The translations under genes were made by a program, and so were the position numbers. From the NCBI RefSeq assembly GCF_012027355.1, contig NZ_SNUH01000001.1, positions 124,001 through 188,000 of the forward strand: 64,000 bases of DNA. The letters are read 5' to 3'. The notes under the pieces were generated by a model. The model made no database searches. It was not told the origin of the DNA and worked only from the letters and a program-made list of their open reading frames with translations. Source of the stretch: Thermococcus sp. M36. Lineage in GTDB: Archaea; Methanobacteriota_B; Thermococci; Thermococcales; Thermococcaceae. Shown here in pieces: positions 42,567 to 50,448 of the stretch (position 1 is the stretch's first letter; each line of letters begins with the position of its first letter).

Positions 42567-43106
42567 ATGGAGGACATTTTTGAAAAACTTGCCGGGCTGT
42601 CGCCCAGAGAAATACTGGGCTATGCCCTGGCCTCAGAGGATGATGCAAAGGAGTTCTACGAGCACCTCGCGTCAAAGAGCGGGGCGCTCCTTGGGGAGTT
42701 CTTTAAGGATCTCGCCAAGGCGGAGGAGAACCACAAGAGGATACTCCTCAAACTGTACGAGGAGCTCTTTGGAGACACAGAATACCCGGTCCCCGAGGAT
42801 ATACCCCTCGCAGAAACGACGGTGAAGGTAGATACCGTCGCAAACCTCATAGAGGCCATGAGGGTCGCCCTAGAGAATGAGAAGAACGCGGAGAGGATAT
42901 ATTCACACCTCGCCGAAACGCTCCCCGAGCACAGGGGCATATTCAAGTTCTTGGCGGCCCAGGAGAGGGCGCACTACGCAGCGATAAGGAGCCATACCGA
43001 GTACCTTGAGGACGTGACGCAGGGGCAGCAGGAGTACGTAAACGCACCGATCGAGTTCTTCGGTGCCCAGCTGGAGCTCTACCTCGGCCCGCACACCAAG
43101 CGGTGA
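42567..43106 (+). CDS. Ferritin-like/rubrerythrin-family protein without rubredoxin domain
   Basis: Protein of 179 residues with a four-helix bundle. Diiron ligands lie in YALASEDDAKEFYEHLA, AKAEENHKRILLKLYEELF, ALENEKNAERIYSHLAE and LAAQERAHYAAIRSHTEYL. No Cys for a rubredoxin domain. It probably acts as a peroxidase or iron-oxidising protein. ATG 42567 follows GGTGGTAT; the NROR gene follows ten bases after the stop. Confidence 0.88.
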   Translation: MEDIFEKLAGLSPREILGYALASEDDAKEFYEHLASKSGALLGEFFKDLAKAEENHKRILLKLYEELFGDTEYPVPEDIPLAETTVKVDTVANLIEAMRVALENEKNAERIYSHLAETLPEHRGIFKFLAAQERAHYAAIRSHTEYLEDVTQGQQEYVNAPIEFFGAQLELYLGPHTKR

Positions 43107-43115
43107 GGTGGCAGC

Positions 43116-44207
43116 GTGAGGGTCGTTATAGTCGGCAACGGACCGGGCGGGGTTGAGCTGGCCAAAAACCTGAGCAAAGAATTTGACGTGATCATCGTGG
43201 AGATGGATAACCTCCCCCACTACTCCAAGCCCATGCTGAGCCACTACATAGCGGGCTTCCTGCCGGAGGAAAAGCTGTTCCCTTACCCGCCCGGCTGGTA
43301 TGAGGAGAAGGGGATATCCCTGAAACTAGGAACCGAGGCCCGGGTCATAGACAGGGCGAGGAAAGTTCTTGTGACGTCCAGAGGGGAGTTCCCCTACGAT
43401 GTCCTCGTCCTCGCCACAGGTGCGAGGGCAAGGGAGCCGGCGGTTCCGGGAAAAGAGTACATCCTGACCCTCAGAACCCTCAGCGACGCCCGCAGGATAA
43501 AAGAGCGTCTTGAGGATGAAGGAGAGATAATAATCCTCGGTGGTGGCTTTATCGCCCTGGAGCTAGCGGGCAACGTGGCTAAAGCAGGGTATAGGGTCAG
43601 GCTCGTCCACAGGGGGAGAACCCTCCTCGGACTCGACGAAGAGCTCAGCGAGAGGATACGGGAGCGGCTTGAAGGGATCGGCGTCGAGTTTCACCTTGAG
43701 ACAACCGTTCTAAGTGCCGATGAAAAAGGCCTGAACACGGACAGGGGCTACGTCCCAGGCAGGCTCAAGGTCTGTGCCTTTGGAATAGTTCCCAACAGGG
43801 AACTGGCTGTAAAGAGCGGGATACACGCCGGAAGGGGTATTCTCATAGACGACCGCTTCAGAACCTCCGCGAGGGACGTCTACGCGATAGGTGACTGCGC
43901 CGAGTACAACGGGAGGATCTATGGCACTGCAAAGGCAGCAACGGAACACGCGAAGGTTCTGGCGAACCTGTTGCTTGGTAACGAAGACCGCTACGACTTC
44001 AGCTTCCGCTCAACGTACTTCAAGTTTGCCGATATGAACGTGGGGCTCGTAGGCAGAACCCGCGGCCAGGGCAGGTGGCTTGATGACAACACAAAGGTCT
44101 TCTACGAGGGGGAAAGGGTCGTTGGTGCGGTCGTTCTGGATAACATAAGGAAAGCATTCAAGCTCGAAAAGGCCATCAGAGAGGGACTGCCTATTGACCT
44201 GAGTTAA
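43116..44207 (+). CDS. nroR: NAD(P)H:rubredoxin oxidoreductase (NROR)
   Basis: FAD enzyme of 363 residues. [15 protein letters not shown] (FAD), [34 protein letters not shown] (NAD(P)), and [12 protein letters not shown] are visible, with a C-terminal domain. It passes electrons from NAD(P)H to rubredoxin for superoxide reductase, rubrerythrin and the flavodiiron protein. It starts with GTG 43116, just after the ferritin-like gene, and probably shares its transcript. Confidence 0.93.
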   Translation: MRVVIVGNGPGGVELAKNLSKEFDVIIVEMDNLPHYSKPMLSHYIAGFLPEEKLFPYPPGWYEEKGISLKLGTEARVIDRARKVLVTSRGEFPYDVLVLATGARAREPAVPGKEYILTLRTLSDARRIKERLEDEGEIIILGGGFIALELAGNVAKAGYRVRLVHRGRTLLGLDEELSERIRERLEGIGVEFHLETTVLSADEKGLNTDRGYVPGRLKVCAFGIVPNRELAVKSGIHAGRGILIDDRFRTSARDVYAIGDCAEYNGRIYGTAKAATEHAKVLANLLLGNEDRYDFSFRSTYFKFADMNVGLVGRTRGQGRWLDDNTKVFYEGERVVGAVVLDNIRKAFKLEKAIREGLPIDLS

Positions 44208-44214
44208 AAACTAT

Positions 44215-44245
44215 CCAAACTTTTGGTTTGGAAAATCGTTATATA
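44215..44245 (+). promoter_or_regulatory. Rubrerythrin promoter: inverted repeat and TATA box
   Basis: CCAAAC and GTTTGG flank five bases (44215-44231), directly ahead of TTATATA (44239-44245). The spacing puts a regulator next to the TFB site. The regulator is unknown. Confidence 0.6.
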
Positions 44246-44294
44246 CTCCGTGTGCGGAGGTATTAATGCAGAATATTTCACTGCGGTGGTGCGT

Positions 44295-44810
44295 ATGGTG
44301 GTGAAGAAAAAAATGACCCGGAAGTTTCTGGAGGATGCCTTCGCCGGCGAAAGCATGGCCCACATGAGGTACCTGATTTTTGCCGAGCAGGCCGAGAAGG
44401 AGGGATATCCGAACATAGCCAAGCTCTTCAGGGCTATAGCTCACGCCGAGTTCATCCATGCCAAGAACCACTTCATAGCCCTTGGGAACCTGGGCAAGAC
44501 GCCTGAGAACCTTCAGGCGGGCATAGACGGCGAGACCTACGAGGTCGAGGAGATGTACCCAGTGTTCCACAACGCCGCCGAGTTCCAGGGCGAGAAGGAG
44601 GCCGTAAGGACGACCCACTACGCCCTTGAGGCGGAGAAGATACACGCGGAGCTCTACAAGAAGGCCAAGGAGATAGCAGAGAGCGGAAAGGACATCGAGG
44701 TAAAGAAGGTCTACATCTGCCCCGTCTGCGGCTACACGGCCATCGATGATGTCCCCGAGTACTGCCCGATCTGTGGTGCCCCCAGGGATAAGTTCGTAGT
44801 ATTCGAATGA
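44295..44810 (+). CDS. rbr: Rubrerythrin
   Basis: Protein of 171 residues. Four-helix diiron domain with FAGESMAHMRYLIFAEQAEKEGY, HAEFIHAKNH, and ALEAEKIHAELYKKAKE, then a rubredoxin domain with CPVCGY and CPICGAP at the C-terminus. It reduces H2O2 to water with electrons from rubredoxin. ATG 44295 is chosen; earlier in-frame codons lie in the promoter. Forms a unit with rubredoxin and SOR that follow. Confidence 0.95.
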   Translation: MVVKKKMTRKFLEDAFAGESMAHMRYLIFAEQAEKEGYPNIAKLFRAIAHAEFIHAKNHFIALGNLGKTPENLQAGIDGETYEVEEMYPVFHNAAEFQGEKEAVRTTHYALEAEKIHAELYKKAKEIAESGKDIEVKKVYICPVCGYTAIDDVPEYCPICGAPRDKFVVFE

Positions 44811-44835
44811 ATGTTTCGCTTTTTCCATTTCTCAA

Positions 44836-44859
44836 GTTTGAGCCGCAAACCTTATAAGG
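44836..44859 (+). promoter_or_regulatory. Rubredoxin promoter: inverted repeat and TATA box
   Basis: GTTTG and CAAAC flank AGCCG (44836-44850), followed by TTATAAGG (44852-44859). The half-sites match those before rubrerythrin in opposite orientation. One regulator could bind both, an inference. Confidence 0.55.
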
Positions 44860-44890
44860 TCGAATCACCAACATTATGGTGGTGAAAGAA

Positions 44891-45052
44891 ATGGCCAAAT
44901 GGAAGTGCATCGTTTGTGGATACATCTATGATGAGGACGAGGGCGACCCCGACACGGGGATTGAGCCCGGAACCAAGTTCGAGGACCTTCCCGAGGACTG
45001 GGTCTGCCCGCTCTGCGGTGCCCCCAAGGACATGTTTGAAAAGATAGAGTGA
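44891..45052 (+). CDS. rub: Rubredoxin
   Basis: Protein of 53 residues: [17 protein letters not shown] and [17 protein letters not shown], with the four Fe-binding Cys at positions 6, 9, 39 and 42. One-electron carrier between NROR and SOR, rubrerythrin or the flavodiiron protein. ATG 44891 follows GGTGGTGA; ATG 44876 is an in-frame alternative upstream of that site. SOR begins ten bases after the stop. Confidence 0.96.
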   Translation: MAKWKCIVCGYIYDEDEGDPDTGIEPGTKFEDLPEDWVCPLCGAPKDMFEKIE

Positions 45053-45062
45053 GGTGGTGTGG

Positions 45063-45410
45063 ATGATAAGCGGAACCATAAGGAGCGGAGACTGGAAGGG
45101 GGAGAAGCACGTCCCCGTTATAGAATACACCAAGGAAGGCGACCTCGTTAAGGTGGAGGTTCAGGTCGGCAAGGAGATACCGCACCCGAACACTCCGGAG
45201 CACCACATAGCCTGGATCGAGCTCTACTTCCACCCGGAGGGCGAGAACTTCCCGATACTCGTCGGCCGCGTTGAGTTCGCCAACCACGGCGACCCGCTCA
45301 CCGAGCCGAGGGCGGTCTTCTTCTTCAGGACGGGCAAGAAGGGCAAGCTCTACGCCCTCAGCTACTGCAACATCCATGGCCTCTGGGAGAACGAGGTCGC
45401 GCTTGAGTGA
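45063..45410 (+). CDS. sor: Superoxide reductase (neelaredoxin type)
   Basis: Protein of 115 residues with a single Fe centre. Ligands are in KHVPVIEY (with the conserved Glu/Lys nearby), HPNTPEHHIAWIELYF and YCNIHGLWE (Cys and His). It reduces superoxide to H2O2 without making O2. It lacks the N-terminal desulforedoxin domain. ATG 45063 follows GGTGGTG. Electrons come from rubredoxin, encoded next to it. Confidence 0.96.
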   Translation: MISGTIRSGDWKGEKHVPVIEYTKEGDLVKVEVQVGKEIPHPNTPEHHIAWIELYFHPEGENFPILVGRVEFANHGDPLTEPRAVFFFRTGKKGKLYALSYCNIHGLWENEVALE

Positions 45411-45531
45411 TTCTCAGGCCCCAACCCCCTCTCTTTTATTTCTCCAGAGACCCCAAAGGGGCCCTCATCGGGAAGGTTTATTAACGGTGCCCTCAATATA
45501 CTCCCGTCAATGGAGTGCGGGATGATACGAA

Positions 45532-46137
45532 ATGTATTCTTACCACATCATTATGGGCGCCGGCGGTACCCTGGTGCTCGTGGGGATATTTCTGACATGG
45601 TACCTCTCGATGAGTATAGAGAGGTTTCGGCTCGGGACGAATAGGATCTCATGGTTCCTGCTTTTGGGTGGGCTCCTGACTGGGCTGGGCTTTGTGGAGC
45701 TGATAGCAGGGATGGGCACGGCGACAATAGCAGTCCTGGTCATTCTGGGGCCGGCGCTGGTTGTGTACGCCCTCTCCGAAAGCGGCCTGGTTCGGGCAAA
45801 GCCGGAGATGCTCGTCCAGGTAGCCGTGATAGTCTTCTCCCTCACGCTGAGCGGCACCAGAACAATGTACATAATAGAGTCGTTCTCGGCCATCGCGGTG
45901 GTAGTCCTCATGGACGCGGCAGCGTTCTACGTGCATACCCCCAGCCCGTACAGTAAAACCGCCAGGCTTTCCGCGTGGCTTTTCACCCTATTTGTTCCGG
46001 CCAACATAGTTGCACCCGGCAATCCCCTTGCCATGGCCCTCTACATAACATCCACGGCCCTGTGGGTGTCCACGCTCATAGCGCTCCACGGGGTTCTCAG
46101 ACAGCGCTTCCCCAGAAATGCCCAGGAAAGCTTATAA
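45532..46137 (+). CDS. Six-helix membrane protein, unknown function
   Basis: Protein of 201 residues with about six or seven membrane helices and no charged active motif. GGTTTATTAACG near 45475 is a likely TATA box. Family not recognised. It is flanked by the SOR gene and Fe-S-related DUF59 genes, but with its own promoter. Confidence 0.78.
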   Translation: MYSYHIIMGAGGTLVLVGIFLTWYLSMSIERFRLGTNRISWFLLLGGLLTGLGFVELIAGMGTATIAVLVILGPALVVYALSESGLVRAKPEMLVQVAVIVFSLTLSGTRTMYIIESFSAIAVVVLMDAAAFYVHTPSPYSKTARLSAWLFTLFVPANIVAPGNPLAMALYITSTALWVSTLIALHGVLRQRFPRNAQESL

Positions 46138-46170
46138 CCGTACACCCAGTAGTCTCAACAGGTGAGGAAA

Positions 46171-46530
46171 ATGAAGGTTTACATGCCCAACCGCGAGTGG
46201 CCCCGGCACTACAGGGCCGTTCTCGACGAGCTAGCCAAGATAACCGACCCCGTCACAGGTGGGGACATCCTGGACTCGGGAGTGGTAGCGGGGCTTGAAG
46301 TCAACGGGGACACCCTCAAAATATGGCTCAACTTCGAGAGCCACGCCGAGTACAACATAACGGGCGCGAGCGCCATAGCATACTCAAAGATAATTGGCGA
46401 CATTATCGAGAGGTTTGCCCTCGTGAAGTTCCAAAACGTCTACGTCTACGACCTAAAGAACAATCCCGTCGGGGTCTTCGAGAACAAGAAAGGGTACAGA
46501 ATTGAGGATATAAGTCTTGAGAAGGTATGA
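46171..46530 (+). CDS. DUF59/MIP18-like protein 1
   Basis: Protein of 119 residues. LAKITDPVTGGDILDSGVVAGLEV matches the start of the DUF59 fold, found in Fe-S cluster targeting factors. Lacks a Cys at the place where some members bind clusters. Precedes a second member of the family by three bases. Confidence 0.75.
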   Translation: MKVYMPNREWPRHYRAVLDELAKITDPVTGGDILDSGVVAGLEVNGDTLKIWLNFESHAEYNITGASAIAYSKIIGDIIERFALVKFQNVYVYDLKNNPVGVFENKKGYRIEDISLEKV

Positions 46531-46533
46531 AAG

Positions 46534-46920
46534 ATGAGTCTCCTAGGAATCTTCAGGTCTCCAAAGAAGAGAACCCCCAAGAGGGGCCCCAGGGAGGATC
46601 TCCCACCTGAAGTGAAGCGGGTCGTGGAAGTCCTGAGGTCAGTAAACGACCCCGAAACCGGGGTAAACATTGTTGACGAAGGCCTCCTCTACGGTCTGAC
46701 CGTCGAGGGGGGCAGGGCTCAGGTATTCCTCCTCCTCGCCCGCTCGACCCCGGAGTGTCACTTCTGCCAGAGCATAGCGGTGAACGTGCAGAGGAGGATC
46801 CTGAGGGATATTATCCGGGTGCTGCGGGAGGAAGGGTTTAATAGGATCGAGGTGTATAACGAGATAGGGCTTTTGCTTGAGGAATGGGGTGATAATGATG
46901 GTTCCGCCCGAACTCGATGA
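46534..46920 (+). CDS. DUF59/MIP18-like protein 2
   Basis: Protein of 128 residues. The basic N-terminus (FRSPKKRTPKRGPRE) leads into VVEVLRSVNDPETGVNIVDEGLLYGL, the MIP18 signature; ECHFCQSIAV carries a CxxC that may bind metal. Likely an Fe-S maturation factor. It overlaps the ferritin-like gene that follows by 26 bases. Confidence 0.82.
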   Translation: MSLLGIFRSPKKRTPKRGPREDLPPEVKRVVEVLRSVNDPETGVNIVDEGLLYGLTVEGGRAQVFLLLARSTPECHFCQSIAVNVQRRILRDIIRVLREEGFNRIEVYNEIGLLLEEWGDNDGSARTR

Positions 46921-47422
46921 GGGGCTTCCCCTCGAAAGGATTAAGGACTTCTCCCTCGAGGAGCTCCTCGGGATGGCCATAAAGGCAGAGATAGGTGCGA
47001 GGAGGTTCTACAAGAGCCTCGCCGAGAAGATTGAGGTGAAGAGCCTCAGGGACAAGATAGAGTGGCTCGCAAGGGAGGAAGGAAAACACGAGGCCCTTCT
47101 GCGGAAGATGTATAAAAACATGTTTCCGGGTAAAGAGGTCGTATTCCCTGAGGAGCATATAGGGCCGGAGCTCACCCCCGTGGCGCGGGAGCTCCGGGGG
47201 GTTCAGGACATCATAGAACTTATCCGCTGGGCCATGAAGGCAGAAGAGATAGCGGCACACTTCTACGAGGGGATAGAGAAGATGGTCGGGACGGACGACA
47301 GAAAGAGGCTCATGCGCTACCTCAGTGACATGGAGAAGGGCCACTACTACACGCTGCGCGCTGAATACGAGCTGCTCCTCGATTGGGAGATGTACAGCCA
47401 GATGATGCACGTGGGACCGTGA
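46895..47422 (+). CDS. Ferritin-like/rubrerythrin-family protein
   Basis: Protein of 175 residues. Two diiron half-motifs: GMAIKAEIGARRFYKSLAEK with REEGKHEALLRKMY, and WAMKAEEIAAHFYEGIEKM with MEKGHYYTLRAEYELL. No rubredoxin domain. ATG 46895 or 46898 lies after GGGGTGATA. Co-transcribed with the DUF59 pair, which hints at a role in iron supply for Fe-S proteins. Confidence 0.88.
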   Translation: MMVPPELDEGLPLERIKDFSLEELLGMAIKAEIGARRFYKSLAEKIEVKSLRDKIEWLAREEGKHEALLRKMYKNMFPGKEVVFPEEHIGPELTPVARELRGVQDIIELIRWAMKAEEIAAHFYEGIEKMVGTDDRKRLMRYLSDMEKGHYYTLRAEYELLLDWEMYSQMMHVGP

Positions 47423-47464
47423 AGAGTTTCGGAACAGAGAAAATAAATGGGGCAGCCGCAGGGG

Positions 47465-47767
47465 TCAGAACCTGACCTTTATCCCGGTCTCCTCTTCTAC
47501 TTCCTTGAAGCCGTTTTTGAGGTACTTGGCCAGCTCCTCGTCAACCTCGAAGAGGGCCGCCAGAAACTCGCCGAAGTGCTCTTTCTCCTCGTTGGCGACA
47601 TCCAGAAAGATGTGCTTTATCCTCTCGTCCTCGATGCCCTCGGCCAGCTGCTCGTAGAAGCTTATGGCGTCGAGCTCGGCCTCGATGGCCCAGCGGAGGG
47701 CCTGAGCTATCTCCCTCTTGGTTAAAGGCCTGTCCTTCGGGAGCTCAAAGGGGTATTTCGCGAGCAT
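47465..47767 (-). CDS. Encapsulin-type ferritin-like protein (EncFtn), stand-alone
   Basis: Protein of 100 residues with two helices. AIEAELDAISFYEQLAEG and LDVANEEKEHFGEFLAALF match encapsulated ferritins, with Glu31, Glu60/Glu61 and His64 as metal ligands. In Pyrococcus furiosus this domain is fused to the shell protein; here it is free, with a C-terminal tail (GIKVRF) that could be a shell-targeting signal. No encapsulin gene lies in this window. The next minus-strand gene upstream is thioferritin. Confidence 0.87.
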   Translation of the reverse strand: MLAKYPFELPKDRPLTKREIAQALRWAIEAELDAISFYEQLAEGIEDERIKHIFLDVANEEKEHFGEFLAALFEVDEELAKYLKNGFKEVEEETGIKVRF

Positions 47768-47806
47768 GGTATCACCGTTGTAATTTCGCGTGCCTGCCTA
47801 ATAACC

Positions 47807-48358
47807 TTACCTCAGGAACTTCGAGACGAAGGGGCTCTCTCCCGGTTTGGTTCTCCTGAAGTGGCCGCTTGGTTTGCCGGTGAGGAGCTCCTCGAACCAG
47901 GCTTCGTGCTCTATCTCCTCGTGGAGTATGGCTAAAGCTAAGTCGTACGTCCTCGGATCCTTTCCGAAGGTGTAGTTGCATATCTCGGTGTAAACTCCCA
48001 CTGCACAGCGCTCCGCCTCTAGGAGAACCTTGAGGATGTTTTCAACGGTCGGCTCCTCCGGCAGGTAGGCGTCGCGGCACCAGGCCATCTTGGAGAAGTC
48101 AACGATGTCCCTCGGCAGCTCCCCGCCGAGCTCGTATATCCTCGGCACCAGGGCCTCAAAATGGTTCCTGTCCTCAAGGCGGGCGTCCTCGATTATCTCC
48201 TTTATCGTTTCGCCCTCCATGCCGGCGGCATGGTTCCTCAGTACCGTGTAGTAATAGTACGTGGTGAACTCCGCGGCGGCAGCTCTCAGGAGCATGCCGA
48301 GGAGTTTTTCCACGTCTATTCCGGCTTTCTCAACAAGCCTTCGGTTGTGTTCAGACAT
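47807..48358 (-). CDS. dpsL: Thioferritin / Dps-like protein (DPSL)
   Basis: Protein of 183 residues. [40 protein letters not shown] and [15 protein letters not shown] give the diiron site. Cys94, Cys118 and Cys127 ([10 protein letters not shown]) match the paired cysteines beside the site of thioferritin. Dodecamer or larger cage that oxidises iron with peroxide. ATG 48358 follows GGTGA. Divergent from the PerR-like gene, with the shared operator between them. Confidence 0.9.
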   Translation of the reverse strand: MSEHNRRLVEKAGIDVEKLLGMLLRAAAAEFTTYYYYTVLRNHAAGMEGETIKEIIEDARLEDRNHFEALVPRIYELGGELPRDIVDFSKMAWCRDAYLPEEPTVENILKVLLEAERCAVGVYTEICNYTFGKDPRTYDLALAILHEEIEHEAWFEELLTGKPSGHFRRTKPGESPFVSKFLR

Positions 48359-48399
48359 AGTTTTCACCAAAAACTGTTGGCATTTCTACCTAATAAACT

Positions 48400-48439
48400 T
48401 TTCTATTTAGAAGTTAGTTCTAATTAGAAAGGCTTATAA
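48400..48439 (+). promoter_or_regulatory. PerR/Fur-like operator between thioferritin and regulator genes
   Basis: TTTCTATTTAGAA and TTCTAATTAGAAA flank GTTAG (48400-48430), a nearly perfect 31-base repeat. TTATAA (48434-48439) is the TATA box of the regulator gene, TTTATTA (48391-48398, minus strand) that of thioferritin. A regulator bound here could repress both genes. TTAGAA...TTCTAA resembles bacterial PerR boxes. Confidence 0.75.
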
Positions 48440-48461
48440 GCTCGCCGGCATACCTTAAACC

Positions 48462-48839
48462 ATGTGGAAAGAAAAGGCCCTTAAACGGCTCAAAGAGAGC
48501 GGCTACAAACTCACCCCTCAGAGGCTTAAGCTGGTGGAGATACTCGATAGAATCGGGAGCGAACATCCATCACTCAAGGATGTCCTCGTGGAGATCAAAG
48601 CCGAGTTCCCCACCATGAGCTTCTCCACCCTCTACTCCAACGCTCTAACGCTGAAAGAGCTCGGCCTGCTCGAACTTTTCTCCCTGGACGGGGAGACGAG
48701 GGTGGAGCTCAACACGGAACCCCACATCAACCTGATAAGCGGGGGAGAGGTCATAGACTTCAACGATACGGAGATAATCGAAAGGATAAGGAAGAAAACC
48801 GGCAGAAAAGTCAAACTCGTCAACATTATCCTCGACTAG
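48462..48839 (+). CDS. perR: Fur/PerR-family repressor
   Basis: Protein of 125 residues. LKESGYKLTPQRLKLVEILDRI is the family start and FSTLYSNALTLKELGLLEL the recognition helix region; HINLISGGEVIDF holds part of the metal site. The C-terminal CxxC zinc pairs of most Fur proteins are missing, and the C-terminal domain is short. The transcript appears leaderless. It probably senses peroxide or iron for the ferritin genes around it. Confidence 0.85.
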   Translation: MWKEKALKRLKESGYKLTPQRLKLVEILDRIGSEHPSLKDVLVEIKAEFPTMSFSTLYSNALTLKELGLLELFSLDGETRVELNTEPHINLISGGEVIDFNDTEIIERIRKKTGRKVKLVNIILD

Positions 48840-49315
48840 TCCACCTCAAGGCTGAAATCCTGGTAGTCCATCCAGATGCCGGTCTTCATCACCGAGTCGT
48901 ATTGAGCTTTGAGTAGTTCATAGTGAGCCTTTTCCACCTTTGCCAGCTCTTCAAAAACCCCTCTCACAGAGTCGTGTTCCGCCTCTTTTGCCGCCCTCTC
49001 GTAGAACTCCCAGGTCAGCTTCTCCTGCTCCATGCCTATTCTGACCGCATCCACTTCGCTCAGGTCTCCTTCCTCGACTCTAACGAGGAGCTTTTCCAAG
49101 GTATCCTTATCCACCGCGGGGAGCTCACACCGCTCAACCAGCAACTCCACGAATTTTTTCTCGAAGATGCTCCAGTGTTCCGCCTCCTCCCTGGCGAGAA
49201 ATAGGAACATCTTCTTGGCCCTCTCCTCTTTGGCCTTCCTGGCGAGCCTCAGGTAGAACATCAGCTCGGCCTTTTCTACCTCAAGGGCCAGGGTGAGTGC
49301 CTCAAGTTCGTTCAT
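48836..49315 (-). CDS. Ferritin-like/rubrerythrin-family protein
   Basis: Protein of 159 residues. ALEVEKAELMFYLRLARKA, AREEAEHWSIFEKKFVELL, GMEQEKLTWEFYERAAKEA and KVEKAHYELLKAQYDSV provide the four diiron half-sites. No rubredoxin domain. It ends over the stop of the regulator gene (convergent, four-base overlap). Promoter TATA-like TTATTAGG in common with its relatives. Confidence 0.88.
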   Translation of the reverse strand: MNELEALTLALEVEKAELMFYLRLARKAKEERAKKMFLFLAREEAEHWSIFEKKFVELLVERCELPAVDKDTLEKLLVRVEEGDLSEVDAVRIGMEQEKLTWEFYERAAKEAEHDSVRGVFEELAKVEKAHYELLKAQYDSVMKTGIWMDYQDFSLEVD

Positions 49316-49370
49316 GGTATCACCAAAAGGCTTTAGGGTTCACTGCCTAATAACCCTTTGGTGATGTGGG

Positions 49371-49898
49371 ATGAGGATTGAAAGGGTAGAAAAACCCCTG
49401 GAACTGAAAGACGAGCTCGTGGGATTCGTCTTCCGCGTTTACCAGGGAACCGGCGGAGCTTACCCTGCACTGGAGTGGGTGGAGAACAAGCCAGCCCTTG
49501 ATGACTTCGATGGATTCAGAGAAGTTTACGAACCGTTCCTTGAGTTCCGCCTCGGAAAGGAATTTGACGAGTTGTATGTTCTAAGGGACGAGGGTGGGAA
49601 GATAGCCGGGACGGTGGCACTCGTTTACAACCTCGGAGGCAAGGACGTCTGGTGGGTGCCGGAGGAGATAAAGGGGGAGAAAACCGGACTTATTGAGTTC
49701 TTCATGGTTGATCCCGCATACAAGGGGAGAGGCTACGGCTCGATGTTACTGGAGTTTGCGATTGAACGCTTGAAGGAGCTCGACAAGGTGCCCTACGTGA
49801 TAACCTTCCCGGAGCTTGAGGCTTATTCATATTATATAAAAAAGGGCTTCGTCAAGGTAATGGACTACAGGGAGTTCGTGGTGCTGAAAAAGGGGTGA
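49371..49898 (+). CDS. GNAT-family N-acetyltransferase
   Basis: Protein of 175 residues. FFMVDPAYKGRGYGSMLLEFAIERLKEL is the acetyl-CoA motif; EAYSYYIKKGFVKVMDYREF follows. It is divergent from the ferritin-like gene 48836-49315 with a GGTGA site on each strand. Acceptor unknown. The next 60 codons downstream belong to another, decayed gene. Confidence 0.85.
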   Translation: MRIERVEKPLELKDELVGFVFRVYQGTGGAYPALEWVENKPALDDFDGFREVYEPFLEFRLGKEFDELYVLRDEGGKIAGTVALVYNLGGKDVWWVPEEIKGEKTGLIEFFMVDPAYKGRGYGSMLLEFAIERLKELDKVPYVITFPELEAYSYYIKKGFVKVMDYREFVVLKKG

Positions 49899-50081
49899 CC
49901 AGATGAGTTCAACGGCGAGCCCATAACTCCCCAGATAGTCGTCCCCGGCAGGTGGGGATACAAGTGGATAAAGTACCTGACAAAGGTCGAGCTCGTAAGC
50001 TACGACTTCAAGGGCACCCGGGAGAGCGCCAGGTATCCGGACGATGCCTACATCACGGACGACTCTTCCCCGGGCAGGTGA
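49899..50081 (+). pseudogene. Remnant of a molybdopterin oxidoreductase (sulfite-oxidase/YedY family), C-terminus only
   Basis: In frame after the acetyltransferase stop, about 58 codons encode FNGEPITPQIVVPGRWGYKW, then IKYLTKVELVSYDFKGTRES and a tail. VPGRWGYKW with the VELVSYDFKG pair is typical of the C-terminus of the oxidoreductase molybdopterin-binding domain. The cofactor-binding Cys and the first 120 or so residues are absent, and no start codon precedes it. A deletion probably joined the acetyltransferase gene to this fragment. The membrane subunit follows. Confidence 0.7.
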
Positions 50082-50085
50082 GGAC

Positions 50086-50433
50086 ATGAAGGCAAAAACC
50101 GCCCTGAGGTTTGTCGAATGGACGTCTCTGCCCCTGCTCCTCTTAGCCTGGCTGCTCGTCATCAGCGGCTACGGGCTGACGAGTGAGGCAGCCAGAAACG
50201 TCTCCCTCGGGCTTCTGACCTTTTCACGCTCCCAGCCAATCCACCTCAGCAGGCTCGTCAAGCTGGGCTTCGTCTTCCTCCTCGTCCTCCACACCTACGC
50301 CGGAACGGAGGTGCTGGCAAAGAAGGTGGAGAAGACTGGCCATCAAAGGCTCGCGGCTCTTATAGAGTATTCTGTGCTGGCGTTTCTAATCTACGTGGGC
50401 TGGATAGCGGTGAACGGAGAGTTTGGAGGATAA
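50086..50433 (+). CDS. Small membrane cytochrome b-like protein (YedZ-like/DUF4405-like)
   Basis: Protein of 115 residues with three or four membrane helices. His53 (PIHLSRL) and His69 (LVLHTYAGTE) could bind haem b. The same His-x13/15-His layout occurs in the membrane part of the cytochrome b5 fusion (23985). It was most likely the membrane anchor of the molybdoenzyme whose remains lie four bases upstream. Whether it still has a partner is open. Confidence 0.75.
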   Translation: MKAKTALRFVEWTSLPLLLLAWLLVISGYGLTSEAARNVSLGLLTFSRSQPIHLSRLVKLGFVFLLVLHTYAGTEVLAKKVEKTGHQRLAALIEYSVLAFLIYVGWIAVNGEFGG

Positions 50434-50448
50434 AAAGAATTCGAGGAT

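Noticed and set aside
44215-44231. SurR site before rubrerythrin
   Set aside because: The SurR consensus (GTT-N3-AAC) is not present; the repeat has half-sites CCAAAC/GTTTGG with a five-base spacer.
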